A DNA stretch of 53,225 nt from Paenibacillus artemisiicola. Its GTDB lineage: Bacteria; Bacillota; Bacilli; Paenibacillales; Paenibacillaceae. The notes beneath the pieces are model-generated. The model searched no databases. It was not told the DNA's origin and saw only the letters and a program-made list of their open reading frames with translations. The position numbers and the translations under genes were made by a program. This document shows, in pieces, positions 23,147 through 31,845 of the stretch (positions are counted from its first letter, which is position 1; the number at the start of each line of letters is the position of its first letter). Location of the stretch: NCBI RefSeq assembly GCF_017652985.1, contig NZ_JAGGDJ010000039.1:1-53225 (forward strand), in the 5' to 3' direction.

Positions 23147-24943
23147 ATGCTGCTCGACGATCTTCGGGTCGATTACGCCATGAAGCGCGGCCATGAAATG
23201 ATCGTGGATTTGAAGTCCGGCGTCGAACGGGCCGATCTTGACGCCGTCGAAATCCAAATGCTGCAGGGTCAGCGCATTCCGAAGCTGCTGCCGGTCGAAT
23301 GGATCGACATCGACGGCGGAATTACGTTCCGCTACCCGCTGAACGGGAGGCGCATGCTGTCACACCGGCTGCAGACGCGGCAGCTGACCATGTTTCAGTT
23401 CTACGCCTTGCTGCTCGCCGTCGTCGAAGCGTTGGACGACAGCCGGCATTACATGCTTCGCGCGGAGTGTTTCCTGCTCCATGAACAATACATCTTCATC
23501 GGGGAAAACTGGGACGATGCCGTTCTCGCTTACGTGCCGCTGCGGGGCAAGCGCATGGTGCACTCGGCCGGCGAGGCGGTGCTCGCGATGGCGATCCGCT
23601 GGATCGGCGCCGTCGCGGAGCCGGACGGCCTCGGCCTGCAGCAGGTGTTCCAGCACTTGCGCGGCGAGTACGTCTCGTGGACGCTGCTCCGGCAAACGCT
23701 GCTTTCGCTGCTCGGGTCCAGCTATCGGGCGGGACTGACGGAGGAGGCCGCCGACGTGCGCGGATACCCGGCGCCGGAACAGTACGCCGCTCCGCCGGCT
23801 GTTGCGCAAGAACCCGCCGATGAACGCAAAGCCTTCGAAAACCCGGCCATGTTCATGGACAAGCACGAGCACTCGCCGCTCGAGGCGGTCTGGAATAACG
23901 CGATCGGCCGCGAACGGATGAATGCCCCGGCGGAAGAGGAGCTGCCTTTGACGGAAATGCCGGTGGAAGCCGCGAAAGAATCGTCGCGCATGGGATGGCT
24001 GGCCGGCGCGGGCTGGATTCTTGCGGCGGCCGTCATCTGGCGGTTCCTATACTTGGCTTCTCCTTCGCGCACGAATCTGCTTCTGTGCGCCGGGCTGACG
24101 CTGTTGACGGGCACGTTGGCGATCGTGCTGCTGAAGCGGGCGGGAAGAAGCGCGGATACCGCCGACGAGGTGAATTGGAGAGCCGGCAAAGAATGGAGCC
24201 CCGAGGATGCGTTCGTGCCGAATTCCGGGCAAATCGGTTCCGGCTCGAAACATTCGCCGCAATCGGCCAAGCTCCGCGTCCCGGAACCGGCCCCGATCAA
24301 GGCGCGAGAGCCGCGAGACCGGGAAACGCCGTTTGGTGCGGCAGCCGCCTCATACACGGAAAGCAGCCCGATGCCCGTTGCGTTATCCGGGGGCATGCCG
24401 TCTGCCGGCGCTGCGTCCGGGAGCGGGTTGTCCGTCGCGGCTTCATCCGAAATCGCGCATGCGCCAGCAATGCCCTCCGGCTACCCATTATCTTCCGCTT
24501 CGCCTGCAAACGGCCTAAGGACCGGCGCGACGTCTTCAAGCGCCGCGCAGTCATTCGCGAAATCGCCGCGTTCCGACGATGTCACGGTGCTGCTCGGCCG
24601 GGACGCTAAGGAGGATTCCGGCACGGACAAGCGGATTCCATGGCTGGAACGACGGGACGATGGAGGCGTGGCGGAAAAAATTCCGCTCGAGCAGCAGCAA
24701 TTCGTCATTGGCCGCTCCCGCGAAGGCGTGCAATACATCGACCGCTCGTCGGGCATTTCTCGCGCCCACGTGGAGCTGCACGCCAGCGGAGAGCGTTGGT
24801 GCGTCAAGGACATGGGCTCCCGGAACGGCAGCACGCTGAACGGGAGCGGCATGGTGCCGTACAAGACGTACGAGCTGGCCGATACGGACAAGCTGCAGCT
24901 GGCGGGCGAACAGGGACCGGTCTACGTGTTTCGGGCGGGATAA
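23147..24943 (+). CDS. FHA-domain membrane protein with N-terminal DUF6382-like domain
   Basis: A 598-residue protein and the last gene of the pilus operon. Residues 1-200 form the DUF6382-type domain often found beside Gram-positive Tad loci. Two membrane helices lie at about 282-303 and 309-330. A disordered Ser/Ala/Pro-rich linker follows, then an FHA domain from about 515 (FVIGRSREGVQYI, SGISRAHVEL, DMGSRNGSTLNG), which binds phosphothreonine. This suggests control of the pilus by a Ser/Thr kinase elsewhere in the genome. ATG 23147 follows AGGAGGGA. Confidence 0.85.
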   Translation: MLLDDLRVDYAMKRGHEMIVDLKSGVERADLDAVEIQMLQGQRIPKLLPVEWIDIDGGITFRYPLNGRRMLSHRLQTRQLTMFQFYALLLAVVEALDDSRHYMLRAECFLLHEQYIFIGENWDDAVLAYVPLRGKRMVHSAGEAVLAMAIRWIGAVAEPDGLGLQQVFQHLRGEYVSWTLLRQTLLSLLGSSYRAGLTEEAADVRGYPAPEQYAAPPAVAQEPADERKAFENPAMFMDKHEHSPLEAVWNNAIGRERMNAPAEEELPLTEMPVEAAKESSRMGWLAGAGWILAAAVIWRFLYLASPSRTNLLLCAGLTLLTGTLAIVLLKRAGRSADTADEVNWRAGKEWSPEDAFVPNSGQIGSGSKHSPQSAKLRVPEPAPIKAREPRDRETPFGAAAASYTESSPMPVALSGGMPSAGAASGSGLSVAASSEIAHAPAMPSGYPLSSASPANGLRTGATSSSAAQSFAKSPRSDDVTVLLGRDAKEDSGTDKRIPWLERRDDGGVAEKIPLEQQQFVIGRSREGVQYIDRSSGISRAHVELHASGERWCVKDMGSRNGSTLNGSGMVPYKTYELADTDKLQLAGEQGPVYVFRAG

Positions 24944-25139
24944 GTATTCTCCATACGGAAGTAAATATTGCTGCGAGCAATTCAGGGTTAAGGCGTATCG
25001 TGCAGTACATTAACAAAGGTTACGCGGGGAGCGGACATGAAAGCGCAGTTGGGCGCTTAAGCGCGAAGCACGAACAGCGCTCGGCTAAGCCGAGCGCCCG
25101 AGGCGTGCCGCGAATCTCGTAACGGCTAATGGATCGGCC
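24944..25139 (+). other. Non-coding stretch with three hairpin-forming inverted repeats
   Basis: ATTGCT-GCG-AGCAAT (24968-24982), the 12-bp palindrome GCGCTTAAGCGC (25053-25064) and GCGCTCGGC-TAA-GCCGAGCGC (25077-25097) follow the FHA gene. None has a T-tract, so they are not typical terminators, though the last could end the operon inefficiently. No gene is seen. Confidence 0.5.
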
Positions 25140-26045
25140 CTAGCTCCGCTGGCGGCCGAACAGCTGTCCCAAAGCGGCGTCCGCCGTCCGATACCGGAAC
25201 GAAAAGCCGTGCGCCGTCGCCTTGCGCGGGATCGCGCGCGAGCCTTCGAGCAGCAGGAAGGACATTTCCCCCAGCGCGCCTTTCAGGACGAACGACGGCA
25301 GCGGGAGCCAATGCGGTTTGCGGGCCGCCGCGCCGACGGCCCGTCCGAATTCGTCGTTCGTCAACGGTTCGGGCGCGCAGGCATTGACGGGGCCTTCGAT
25401 GTCGGAACGGTCGAGGCAGAACAAGATCAGACGCACCATGTCCTCTTCGTGGATCCACGGCATCCATTGCTTCCCGCTGCCGATCCGCCCGCCCGCGAAC
25501 AAGCGGTAGGGCAGCAGCATCTTCGGAAACGCGCCGTCGTCCAGGCCGATCACGAGTCCGATTCGCAGTTTGACGAGGCGGGGGACGGGGATGCGGTCCG
25601 CGGCGGCTTCCCATTGCCCCACGACGGAAGCGAGGAAATCCGTTCCCCGCGCCGCGCTATTTTCGTCGTGGGGGACGCTGCCGTCGGTGCCGTAGACGGA
25701 TATGCCGGAGGCGTTCACGACGACGCCCGGTTTCCGTTTCAGCGCCGCCGCGGCTTTCGCGAGCGCATCGACGGCATCCAGCCGCGATTGCAGAATCGCC
25801 TGTTTGCCGCTTTTGTTCCATCGGCGGCTGATCGTCTCTCCGGCCAGATTCACGATCGCGTCGAAGCCCTCCAGCACCTCGGGCGACGCGGCGAGCTGCG
25901 CCCACGTGATCCGGCGCGGTCCCGAAGCCGAAGCCGCCCCTCCTCCCGAGCGGGAAATCAGCGCCACCTCGTCTCCGCGCGCCTTCAGCGCGGCGACGAG
26001 CAGGCGCCCCACGTAACCGGTCCCGCCGGCAACGGCTACTTTCAT
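25140..26045 (-). CDS. TIGR01777 family NAD(P)-dependent epimerase-like protein
   Basis: A 301-residue Rossmann-fold protein of the atypical short-chain dehydrogenase group (YfhF/SulA type). The dinucleotide motif GGTGYVG is at residues 7-13. Family marks include NLAGETISRRWN, NASGISVYG, KLRIGLVIG and MPWIHEEDMVRL. The biological substrate is unknown. ATG 26043-26045 follows GGGAGGGA; the frame is open to 26102, but the extra residues carry no motif. Confidence 0.9.
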   Translation of the reverse strand: MKVAVAGGTGYVGRLLVAALKARGDEVALISRSGGGAASASGPRRITWAQLAASPEVLEGFDAIVNLAGETISRRWNKSGKQAILQSRLDAVDALAKAAAALKRKPGVVVNASGISVYGTDGSVPHDENSAARGTDFLASVVGQWEAAADRIPVPRLVKLRIGLVIGLDDGAFPKMLLPYRLFAGGRIGSGKQWMPWIHEEDMVRLILFCLDRSDIEGPVNACAPEPLTNDEFGRAVGAAARKPHWLPLPSFVLKGALGEMSFLLLEGSRAIPRKATAHGFSFRYRTADAALGQLFGRQRS

Positions 26046-26102
26046 GCCAATCCCTCCCATATTCCAATTGTTCCCACAACGATTAACCTCATGGTACAAC
26101 AA

Positions 26103-26124
26103 AAGCCGCCCGAACGGGCGGCTT
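26103..26124 (-). terminator. Intrinsic terminator of the DUF2621 gene
   Basis: A 10-bp stem (26103-26112 with 26115-26124) is followed on the minus strand by TTTTGTTGT. It overlaps the stop codon of the DUF2621 gene and separates it from the epimerase-like gene. Confidence 0.8.
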
Positions 26125-26554
26125 ATTTATTCAGCAGATGGGTATACGGCCGATAATCGATCTGTTCCTTCTCCAGAAACGTAATCAAACTGCGGTAGTC
26201 GCGTTTGGGCGTGGCCCGGATGTAGCCTTCGATGCAGTGGCTTTGCGAGACTTCGGCCGCTCCCCCTTCGACCGCCACCTGCGCGATTTTGGCCGCGATG
26301 GAATGCCTGGCGATATCGCGGAACGCGCTCGGTACCGGCGACACGAGCTTCTCGAGGAACGCCTTGGCATCTTCGGACCACATGCCGCGGCTGCGCTCGA
26401 CCCAATAGTTTTGCCAATCCAGCTTGGACTTGCCATCCCGCTGGGGGAGCACCTTCAGAAACTTGCGGAACATGAAATAGCCGCCGATCGACATGAAGAC
26501 GATCATGACGACCGCCCAAAACACGATAAAATACATGAACCAATTCGGAGCCAT
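26123..26554 (-). CDS. DUF2621 family membrane protein (YneK-like)
   Basis: A 143-residue protein with one N-terminal membrane helix (WFMYFIVFWAVVMIVFMSIGGYF) and a cytoplasmic domain (LDWQNYWVERSRGMWSEDAK, HCIEGYIRATPKRDYRSLITFLEKE). This is the layout of DUF2621/YneK in Bacillus, of unknown role and linked to sporulating species. ATG 26554 lies nine bases after GAGGTG; an ATG and a GTG just upstream overlap that site. Confidence 0.82.
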   Translation of the reverse strand: MAPNWFMYFIVFWAVVMIVFMSIGGYFMFRKFLKVLPQRDGKSKLDWQNYWVERSRGMWSEDAKAFLEKLVSPVPSAFRDIARHSIAAKIAQVAVEGGAAEVSQSHCIEGYIRATPKRDYRSLITFLEKEQIDYRPYTHLLNK

Positions 26555-26771
26555 CGCTACCATCACCTCTTGCGGGCACTCTATGCCTCGAAAAATATCG
26601 GCAAATCATGCCTATTATAAGCCAAGCCGGCCTTCGGCCGCAACAATCGGCCGTGATCGGAACCTAGATTTATTTCGCCGTTCCTTGTAAAATAGGAGGG
26701 ACAAGCATTGAATCAGGACCTGCCCCTTCGCAGGCTTCCGCCGTATACACGAAAGGAGCGATTACACGTCC

Positions 26772-27899
26772 ATGTTGAAAATCGGTTCGCACGTTTCTTT
26801 TTCCGATAAAGGGTTGCTCACCGCCACGAACGAAGCCGTCTCGTACGGCTCCAGCTCGTTCATGATTTACACCGGGGCCCCGCAGAACACGCGCCGCAAG
26901 CCTATGGAAGACCTCTACATTCCGGAAGGCAAGGCCGCGATGAGCGAGGCCGGGATCGACGAAATCGTCGTGCACGCCCCCTACATCATTAACCTCGGTT
27001 CCTATAAAGACGACACGTACGAGCTCGCCGTGCGGTTTCTTCAGGAGGAGATCCGCCGCACCGACGCGATCGGCGTGCGCAACATCGTGCTGCATCCGGG
27101 CGCTTATACGGACAAGGACGCGGAGTACGGCATCGCCCGGATCGCGGAAGGCCTGAACGAAGTGTTGAACGGCACGAAAGAAACGAACGTCAACATCGCG
27201 CTCGAAACGATGGCCGGCAAAGGAACGGAAATCGGCCGGAGCTTCGAGGAAATCGCGTCCATCATCGATAAAGTCGCGGCGAACGACCGGCTGACCGTCT
27301 GCATGGACACGTGCCACATGCACGACGCCGGCTACGACCTCGTGAACGACCCCGACGGCGTGCTGAGCGCGTTCGACCGCATCGTCGGTCTCGACCGCGT
27401 GGCCGTCGTCCACGTCAACGACAGCAAAAACCCGCGCGGCGCCGCGAAAGACCGCCATGCGCCGATCGGCGCGGGCTGGATCGGCTACGACGCCATCCGC
27501 GCTTTCGTGCACCACGAAGCGCTGAAGGGCCGTCCGTTCATTCTCGAGACGCCTTGGATCGGCCAACAAGACAAGACGCAGCGTCCGATGTACGAAGCCG
27601 AAATCGCGCTGCTCCGCGGCGATGCGTCGAACCGCTTCGGCGGCGAGTTCCTGGAGGACGTCGAGCGCCTGCACCATTTCTTCGGCAAGCAGGACATCGA
27701 TCACCGCCAGTACGTGCTGAACGTCTGGGACGTGCTTAAAACCGACGCGAAAGCGAAGAAAGCCGACCCGCGCGAGCCGATGGACCGTCTCTACGACCTC
27801 GTGGCCGAGCACCGCGTGCTGCCCGAGCTGTCCGAGGAAGCGGTCAACCAGCGCATCACGGCATGGTTCGCCGGCAAGACGCTGCTCGTAAACGCCTGA
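26772..27899 (+). CDS. nfo: Endonuclease IV (AP endonuclease) with extended C-terminus
   Basis: A TIM-barrel enzyme with three zinc ions that cuts DNA 5' of abasic sites in base excision repair. Visible ligand regions are KIGSHVSF, VVHAPYIINLGS, LHPGAYTD, ALETMAGKG, CMDTCHMHDAGYD, VVHVNDSK and DRHAPIGAG. The core ends near residue 285 (ILETPW region onward), and about 85 residues follow, predicted mostly helical, against a family length near 280-300. ATG 26772 follows AAGGAG. A short hairpin and then purU lie downstream. Confidence 0.9.
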   Translation: MLKIGSHVSFSDKGLLTATNEAVSYGSSSFMIYTGAPQNTRRKPMEDLYIPEGKAAMSEAGIDEIVVHAPYIINLGSYKDDTYELAVRFLQEEIRRTDAIGVRNIVLHPGAYTDKDAEYGIARIAEGLNEVLNGTKETNVNIALETMAGKGTEIGRSFEEIASIIDKVAANDRLTVCMDTCHMHDAGYDLVNDPDGVLSAFDRIVGLDRVAVVHVNDSKNPRGAAKDRHAPIGAGWIGYDAIRAFVHHEALKGRPFILETPWIGQQDKTQRPMYEAEIALLRGDASNRFGGEFLEDVERLHHFFGKQDIDHRQYVLNVWDVLKTDAKAKKADPREPMDRLYDLVAEHRVLPELSEEAVNQRITAWFAGKTLLVNA

Positions 27900-27903
27900 T
27901 CCC

Positions 27904-27923
27904 GCCGGCTTCGGCCGGCTTTG
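27904..27923 (+). terminator. Weak terminator between nfo and purU
   Basis: GCCGGC-TTCG-GCCGGC (27904-27919) is a 6-bp stem with a stable UUCG tetraloop, followed by TTTGCTT. Readthrough into purU is likely. Confidence 0.5.
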
Positions 27924-27960
27924 CTTGACCCACTCGCCGACGGAAGGAAGACTGTCTCTC

Positions 27961-28857
27961 ATGCAAACCATTCATCAAGCCCCGCGGCCGCCGCGGCCGG
28001 ACAACGCCAACCGCGCGCGGATGCTCATCTCGTGCCCGGACCGCAACGGCATCGTGGCCGCGGTGTCGCAATTTCTGTACGAACACGGCGCGAATATCGT
28101 GCAATCGGACCAATATACGCTGAACCCCGGCGGCGGCATGTTCTTCATCCGTTTCGAATTCGACTTAAGCGACCTGGAGCGCGAGCTGCCCGTGCTGCAG
28201 GAAGATTTCGGCCGCGTGGCGGACCGCTTCGACATGAAATGGAATACGTTTCGCGCCAGCCGCAAGAAACGCCTCGCGATCTTCGTCTCCAAGGAAGATC
28301 ACTGCTTGCTGGAGCTGCTCTGGCAGTGGCAGGCCGGCGACCTCGACGCGGAAATCGCGATGGTCGTGAGCAACCATCCCGACATGCAGGGGCTCGTGGA
28401 ATCGTTCGGCATCCCCTTCCATCACATTCCGGTTACCCCGGACACGAAGGCGGAAGCCGAGAAACGCCAGCTGGAAGCGGTCAAAGGCAAAGCCGATCTA
28501 ATCGTGCTGGCCCGTTACATGCAAATCATTTCGCCGAAATTCATCGAGCAGTTTCCGAACCGGATCATTAACATCCATCATTCCTTCCTCCCGGCCTTCG
28601 TCGGCGGCAAGCCGTACGCGCAAGCCTACCAGCGGGGCGTCAAGATCATCGGCGCCACGGCGCATTACGTCACGGAAGAGCTTGACGGCGGTCCGATCAT
28701 CGAGCAGGACGTCCAGCGCGTCACGCACCGCGACGACGTCGACAACTTGAAACGGATCGGCCGGACCATCGAGCGCGTCGTGCTCGCGCGCGCCGTCAAA
28801 TGGCATGTCGAGGACCGGATTCTCGTGCATCAGAACAAAACGGTCGTTTTCAATTGA
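27961..28857 (+). CDS. purU: Formyltetrahydrofolate deformylase
   Basis: Hydrolyses 10-formyl-THF to formate and THF, supplying formate for PurT and balancing one-carbon pools. The 298-residue protein has an N-terminal ACT domain (ISCPDRNGIVAAVSQFLYEH) and a formyltransferase domain with the catalytic Asn/His/Asp set in INIHHSFLPAFVGGKPY and HYVTEELDGGPII. ATG 27961 follows GGAAGGAAG; the frame opens at 27925 but lacks a good site there. A terminator follows. Confidence 0.94.
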   Translation: MQTIHQAPRPPRPDNANRARMLISCPDRNGIVAAVSQFLYEHGANIVQSDQYTLNPGGGMFFIRFEFDLSDLERELPVLQEDFGRVADRFDMKWNTFRASRKKRLAIFVSKEDHCLLELLWQWQAGDLDAEIAMVVSNHPDMQGLVESFGIPFHHIPVTPDTKAEAEKRQLEAVKGKADLIVLARYMQIISPKFIEQFPNRIINIHHSFLPAFVGGKPYAQAYQRGVKIIGATAHYVTEELDGGPIIEQDVQRVTHRDDVDNLKRIGRTIERVVLARAVKWHVEDRILVHQNKTVVFN

Positions 28858-28893
28858 TTTTTTCTTTGGTCCTTATCTGCTGAGTCAAGACCC

Positions 28894-28928
28894 GCGCGCC
28901 TTCCCCCCAAGGAACGGCGCGCTTTTTT
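28894..28928 (+). terminator. Intrinsic terminator after purU
   Basis: GCGCGCC (28894-28900) pairs with GGCGCGC (28916-28922), followed by six T residues. Confidence 0.8.
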
Positions 28929-29064
28929 CGCGTTGACCGTTTATGCGCGAGGGCGGTCGGTTTAATAAGTACGGACAGCGATAAGAATGCAAATGTTGGG
29001 CCATAATTTAAGTGTCGAATTTTAGAGCAGTACCGCAATAAAGATGGCAATGGCCAAGAGGTAA

Positions 29065-29073
29065 TGGTACAAT
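29065..29073 (+). promoter_or_regulatory. Extended -10 promoter of tkt
   Basis: TGG plus TACAAT (29068-29073) lies 91 bp before the tkt start; the best -35 at 17 bp is TGGCAA (29045-29050). The rest of 28930-29160 is AT-rich and without a gene. Confidence 0.5.
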
Positions 29074-29164
29074 ATTTCAAAGCCAGTGCGGGATTCCCTG
29101 CCAATTGTAGAATATAGAGAGAAACGCGAAGCTGTACCCATTGCGATTTAGGAGGAGTATTTGA

Positions 29165-31180
29165 ATGACAGTCACGCAGAAAACCATCGATCAACTTTCC
29201 ATCGACACCATTCGCACCCTGGCGATCGACGCGGTCGAGAAAGCGAACTCCGGCCATCCGGGCATGCCCATGGGCGCGGCGCCGATGGGTTATCAATTGT
29301 TCGCGAAGACGATGAACCACAATCCGTCCAATCCGACCTGGATCAACCGCGACCGCTTCGTGCTGTCCGCGGGCCACGGCTCCATGCTGCTGTACAGCCT
29401 GCTTCACCTTTCGGGCTACGGCCTTCCGATCGAACAGCTGCAGCAGTTCCGTCAATGGGGCTCCCTGACGCCGGGCCATCCGGAGTACGGCCACACGGCC
29501 GGCGTGGACGCGACCACGGGCCCGCTCGGACAAGGCGTCGCGATGGCGGTCGGCATGGCCATGGCGGAAGCGCACTTGGGCGCGACTTACAATAAGCAGG
29601 ACCTGAACATCGTCGACCACTTCACGTTCGCGATTTGCGGCGACGGCGACCTGATGGAAGGCGTGGCGAGCGAAGCGGCTTCGCTGGCGGCTCATCTGAA
29701 GCTCGGCAAGCTCGTCGTGCTGTACGATTCCAACGACATCTCGCTCGACGGCGAGCTGAACCTGGCGTTCTCCGAGAACGTGCAGGGCCGCTTCCAAGCG
29801 TACGGCTGGCAGGTGCTTCGCGTCGAGGACGGCAACGACCTGAACGCGCTCGCGCAAGCCGTCGCTGCGGCGCAAGCGGAGCTCGGCCGTCCGACGCTCA
29901 TCGAAGTCAAGACGACGATCGGCTACGGCAGCCCGAACAAAGGCGGCAAAGGCGGCCATCTCGGCACGCACGGCAGCCCGCTCGGCGCCGACGAAACGAA
30001 GCTGACGAAAGAATTTTACGGCTGGGAGCATGAGGCGTTCTTCGTGCCGGACGAGGTTCGCGCCCATTTCGCCGAAGTCAAGACCCGCGGCGAGCAAGCG
30101 AACGCAGCGTGGGACAAGCTGTTCGCGTCCTACAAGTCCGCGTATCCGGAGCTGGCGGCTCAATTCGAAACGGCCATCAGCGGCAAGCTGCCCGCGGGCT
30201 GGGATAAGGATCTCCCGACGTACACGACCGCGGACAAGGCGGTATCGACGCGCGTGGCGTCCGGCAACGCGCTGAACGGCCTGGCGAACAACGTGCCGAG
30301 CCTGATCGGCGGCTCCGCCGACTTGGAAAGCTCCACGATGACCCACTTGAAGGGCTTGCCGGTATTCAAACCGGGCAGCTACGAAGGCCGCAACGTGTAC
30401 TTCGGCGTACGGGAATTCGCCATGGCGGCTGCCGTAAACGGCATGAGCCTGCACGGCGGCGTGAAGCCGTACGGCGCGACGTTCTTCGTCTTTACGGACT
30501 ACTTGCGTCCGGCAGTGCGCCTCTCCGCGCTGATGAAGCAGCCGGTCACGTTCGTCCTGACGCACGACAGCATCGCGGTCGGCGAAGACGGCCCGACGCA
30601 CGAGCCGATCGAGCAGCTGGCGTCCCTGCGCATCATCCCGCAGCTGACGGTCATCCGTCCGGCCGATGCCAACGAGACGTCCTCGGCATGGGCTTACGCG
30701 CTCTCGCAGGCGGATCAGCCGGTCGCGCTCGTCCTGACTCGCCAGAACCTGCCGATCCTCGAAGGCACGAACGAGAATTCGCGCGAAGGCATCGCGAAAG
30801 GCGCGTACGTCATCGCCGACGCGGCGAACGGCAAGCCGCAAGCGCAGCTGATCGCGACGGGCTCCGAGGTGCAGCTGGCGGTTGCCGCGCAGAAGGCGCT
30901 GGCGGACGAAGGCATCCACGTGCGCGTCATCAGCATGCCGAGCTTCGACCTGTTCGAGCGCCAATCGAAGGCCTACAAGGATTCCGTCCTGCTGCCTGAC
31001 GTCAAGGCGCGCCTAGCGATCGAAATGGCGTCGCCGTTCGGCTGGGAGCGTTACGTCGGCGACCAAGGCGCCGTGCTCGGCATCAACAAGTTCGGCGCGT
31101 CCGCGAAAGGCGACCGCGTCATCCAGGAGTACGGCTTCACGGTCGAGAACGTCGTCAGCCACGTCAAAGGGCTGCTGTAA
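29165..31180 (+). CDS. tkt: Transketolase
   Basis: Thiamine-diphosphate enzyme of the non-oxidative pentose phosphate pathway, moving two-carbon units between sugar phosphates. The 671-residue protein has the usual three domains: the cofactor domain with GDGDLMEGVASEAASLA and DSNDISLDG, a pyrimidine domain with FGVREFAMAAAVNGMSLHGG and DSIAVGEDGPTHEP, and a C-terminal domain. ATG 29165 follows AGGAGG. ppnP lies 105 bp downstream. Confidence 0.96.
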   Translation: MTVTQKTIDQLSIDTIRTLAIDAVEKANSGHPGMPMGAAPMGYQLFAKTMNHNPSNPTWINRDRFVLSAGHGSMLLYSLLHLSGYGLPIEQLQQFRQWGSLTPGHPEYGHTAGVDATTGPLGQGVAMAVGMAMAEAHLGATYNKQDLNIVDHFTFAICGDGDLMEGVASEAASLAAHLKLGKLVVLYDSNDISLDGELNLAFSENVQGRFQAYGWQVLRVEDGNDLNALAQAVAAAQAELGRPTLIEVKTTIGYGSPNKGGKGGHLGTHGSPLGADETKLTKEFYGWEHEAFFVPDEVRAHFAEVKTRGEQANAAWDKLFASYKSAYPELAAQFETAISGKLPAGWDKDLPTYTTADKAVSTRVASGNALNGLANNVPSLIGGSADLESSTMTHLKGLPVFKPGSYEGRNVYFGVREFAMAAAVNGMSLHGGVKPYGATFFVFTDYLRPAVRLSALMKQPVTFVLTHDSIAVGEDGPTHEPIEQLASLRIIPQLTVIRPADANETSSAWAYALSQADQPVALVLTRQNLPILEGTNENSREGIAKGAYVIADAANGKPQAQLIATGSEVQLAVAAQKALADEGIHVRVISMPSFDLFERQSKAYKDSVLLPDVKARLAIEMASPFGWERYVGDQGAVLGINKFGASAKGDRVIQEYGFTVENVVSHVKGLL

Positions 31181-31285
31181 ACGCGCATCATCGGTTCCAA
31201 TCGCGGGGCTTGGGCCACTTCGGCGGCCGTGAGCTCCGCTTTTTACATATCGCCATCATCCCACACGCAGAGGAGTATTGCCCTT

Positions 31286-31603
31286 ATGTCCCAGTACGAA
31301 AACGTCACCGTTATCAAAAAAGCCAACCTGTACTTCGACGGCAAAGTATCCAGCCGCACCGTCCTGTTTCCGGACGGCACGAAAAAAACGCTCGGCATCA
31401 TGCTGCCGGGCGACTATGAATTCGGCACGGACGCCAAGGAAATCATGGAAATTCTCGCCGGCGACCTGAAAGTGCTGCTGCCGGGCGAAACGGAATGGCT
31501 CCATATCGCCGGCGAAGGCGAGTTCACGGTCCCGGCCAACGCCAAGTTCAAGCTGCAGGTCGCGTCGATTACCGACTACGCCTGCTCGTACATCCAAGAA
31601 TAA
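31286..31603 (+). CDS. ppnP: Pyrimidine/purine nucleoside phosphorylase PpnP
   Basis: A 105-residue single-domain cupin of the PpnP (YaiE, former DUF1255) family that splits nucleosides with phosphate. Marks are KANLYFDGKVSSRTVLFPDG, KTLGIMLPGDYEFGT and FTVPANAKFKLQV. ATG 31286 lies ten bases after AGGAG; the open frame back to 31229 adds an unrelated leader. Ribose-1-phosphate from this reaction enters the pentose phosphate pathway, a plausible reason to sit behind tkt. Confidence 0.92.
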   Translation: MSQYENVTVIKKANLYFDGKVSSRTVLFPDGTKKTLGIMLPGDYEFGTDAKEIMEILAGDLKVLLPGETEWLHIAGEGEFTVPANAKFKLQVASITDYACSYIQE

Positions 31604-31675
31604 CAATCCGGCGCGCTTAACCGGACGCTCGGCCTCGAGCCGCGGATCCGAATCGCGTCAAAGGCATGCAAAAAA

Positions 31676-31723
31676 AAGGCTGCTCCGCGTTCTCCCGCAA
31701 TAAACGGGAGGCGGAGCAGCCTT
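31676..31723. terminator. Bidirectional terminator between ppnP and the dehydrogenase gene
   Basis: A 13-bp stem (31676-31688 with 31711-31723), extended by an inner CTCCCG/CGGGAG stem, is flanked by eight A residues on the left (T8 on the minus strand) and TTCTTTGTC on the right. Confidence 0.88.
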
Positions 31724-31845
31724 CTTTGTCTTTCGTGCGGCGCCGGCGGGGTTAGGCGCTCCCGGGCGCGCCGAAACGCGCACCCCCGAGGGCCGCGGCT
31801 AAGCCGGCCTAAGGCGAGCCCGCGATGCACCGCGCGGCGTGAATC

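Noticed and set aside
28850..30964. 704-codon minus-strand frame opposite transketolase
   Set aside because: Shadow of tkt; the translation is low-complexity Arg/Val/Asp-rich without motifs.
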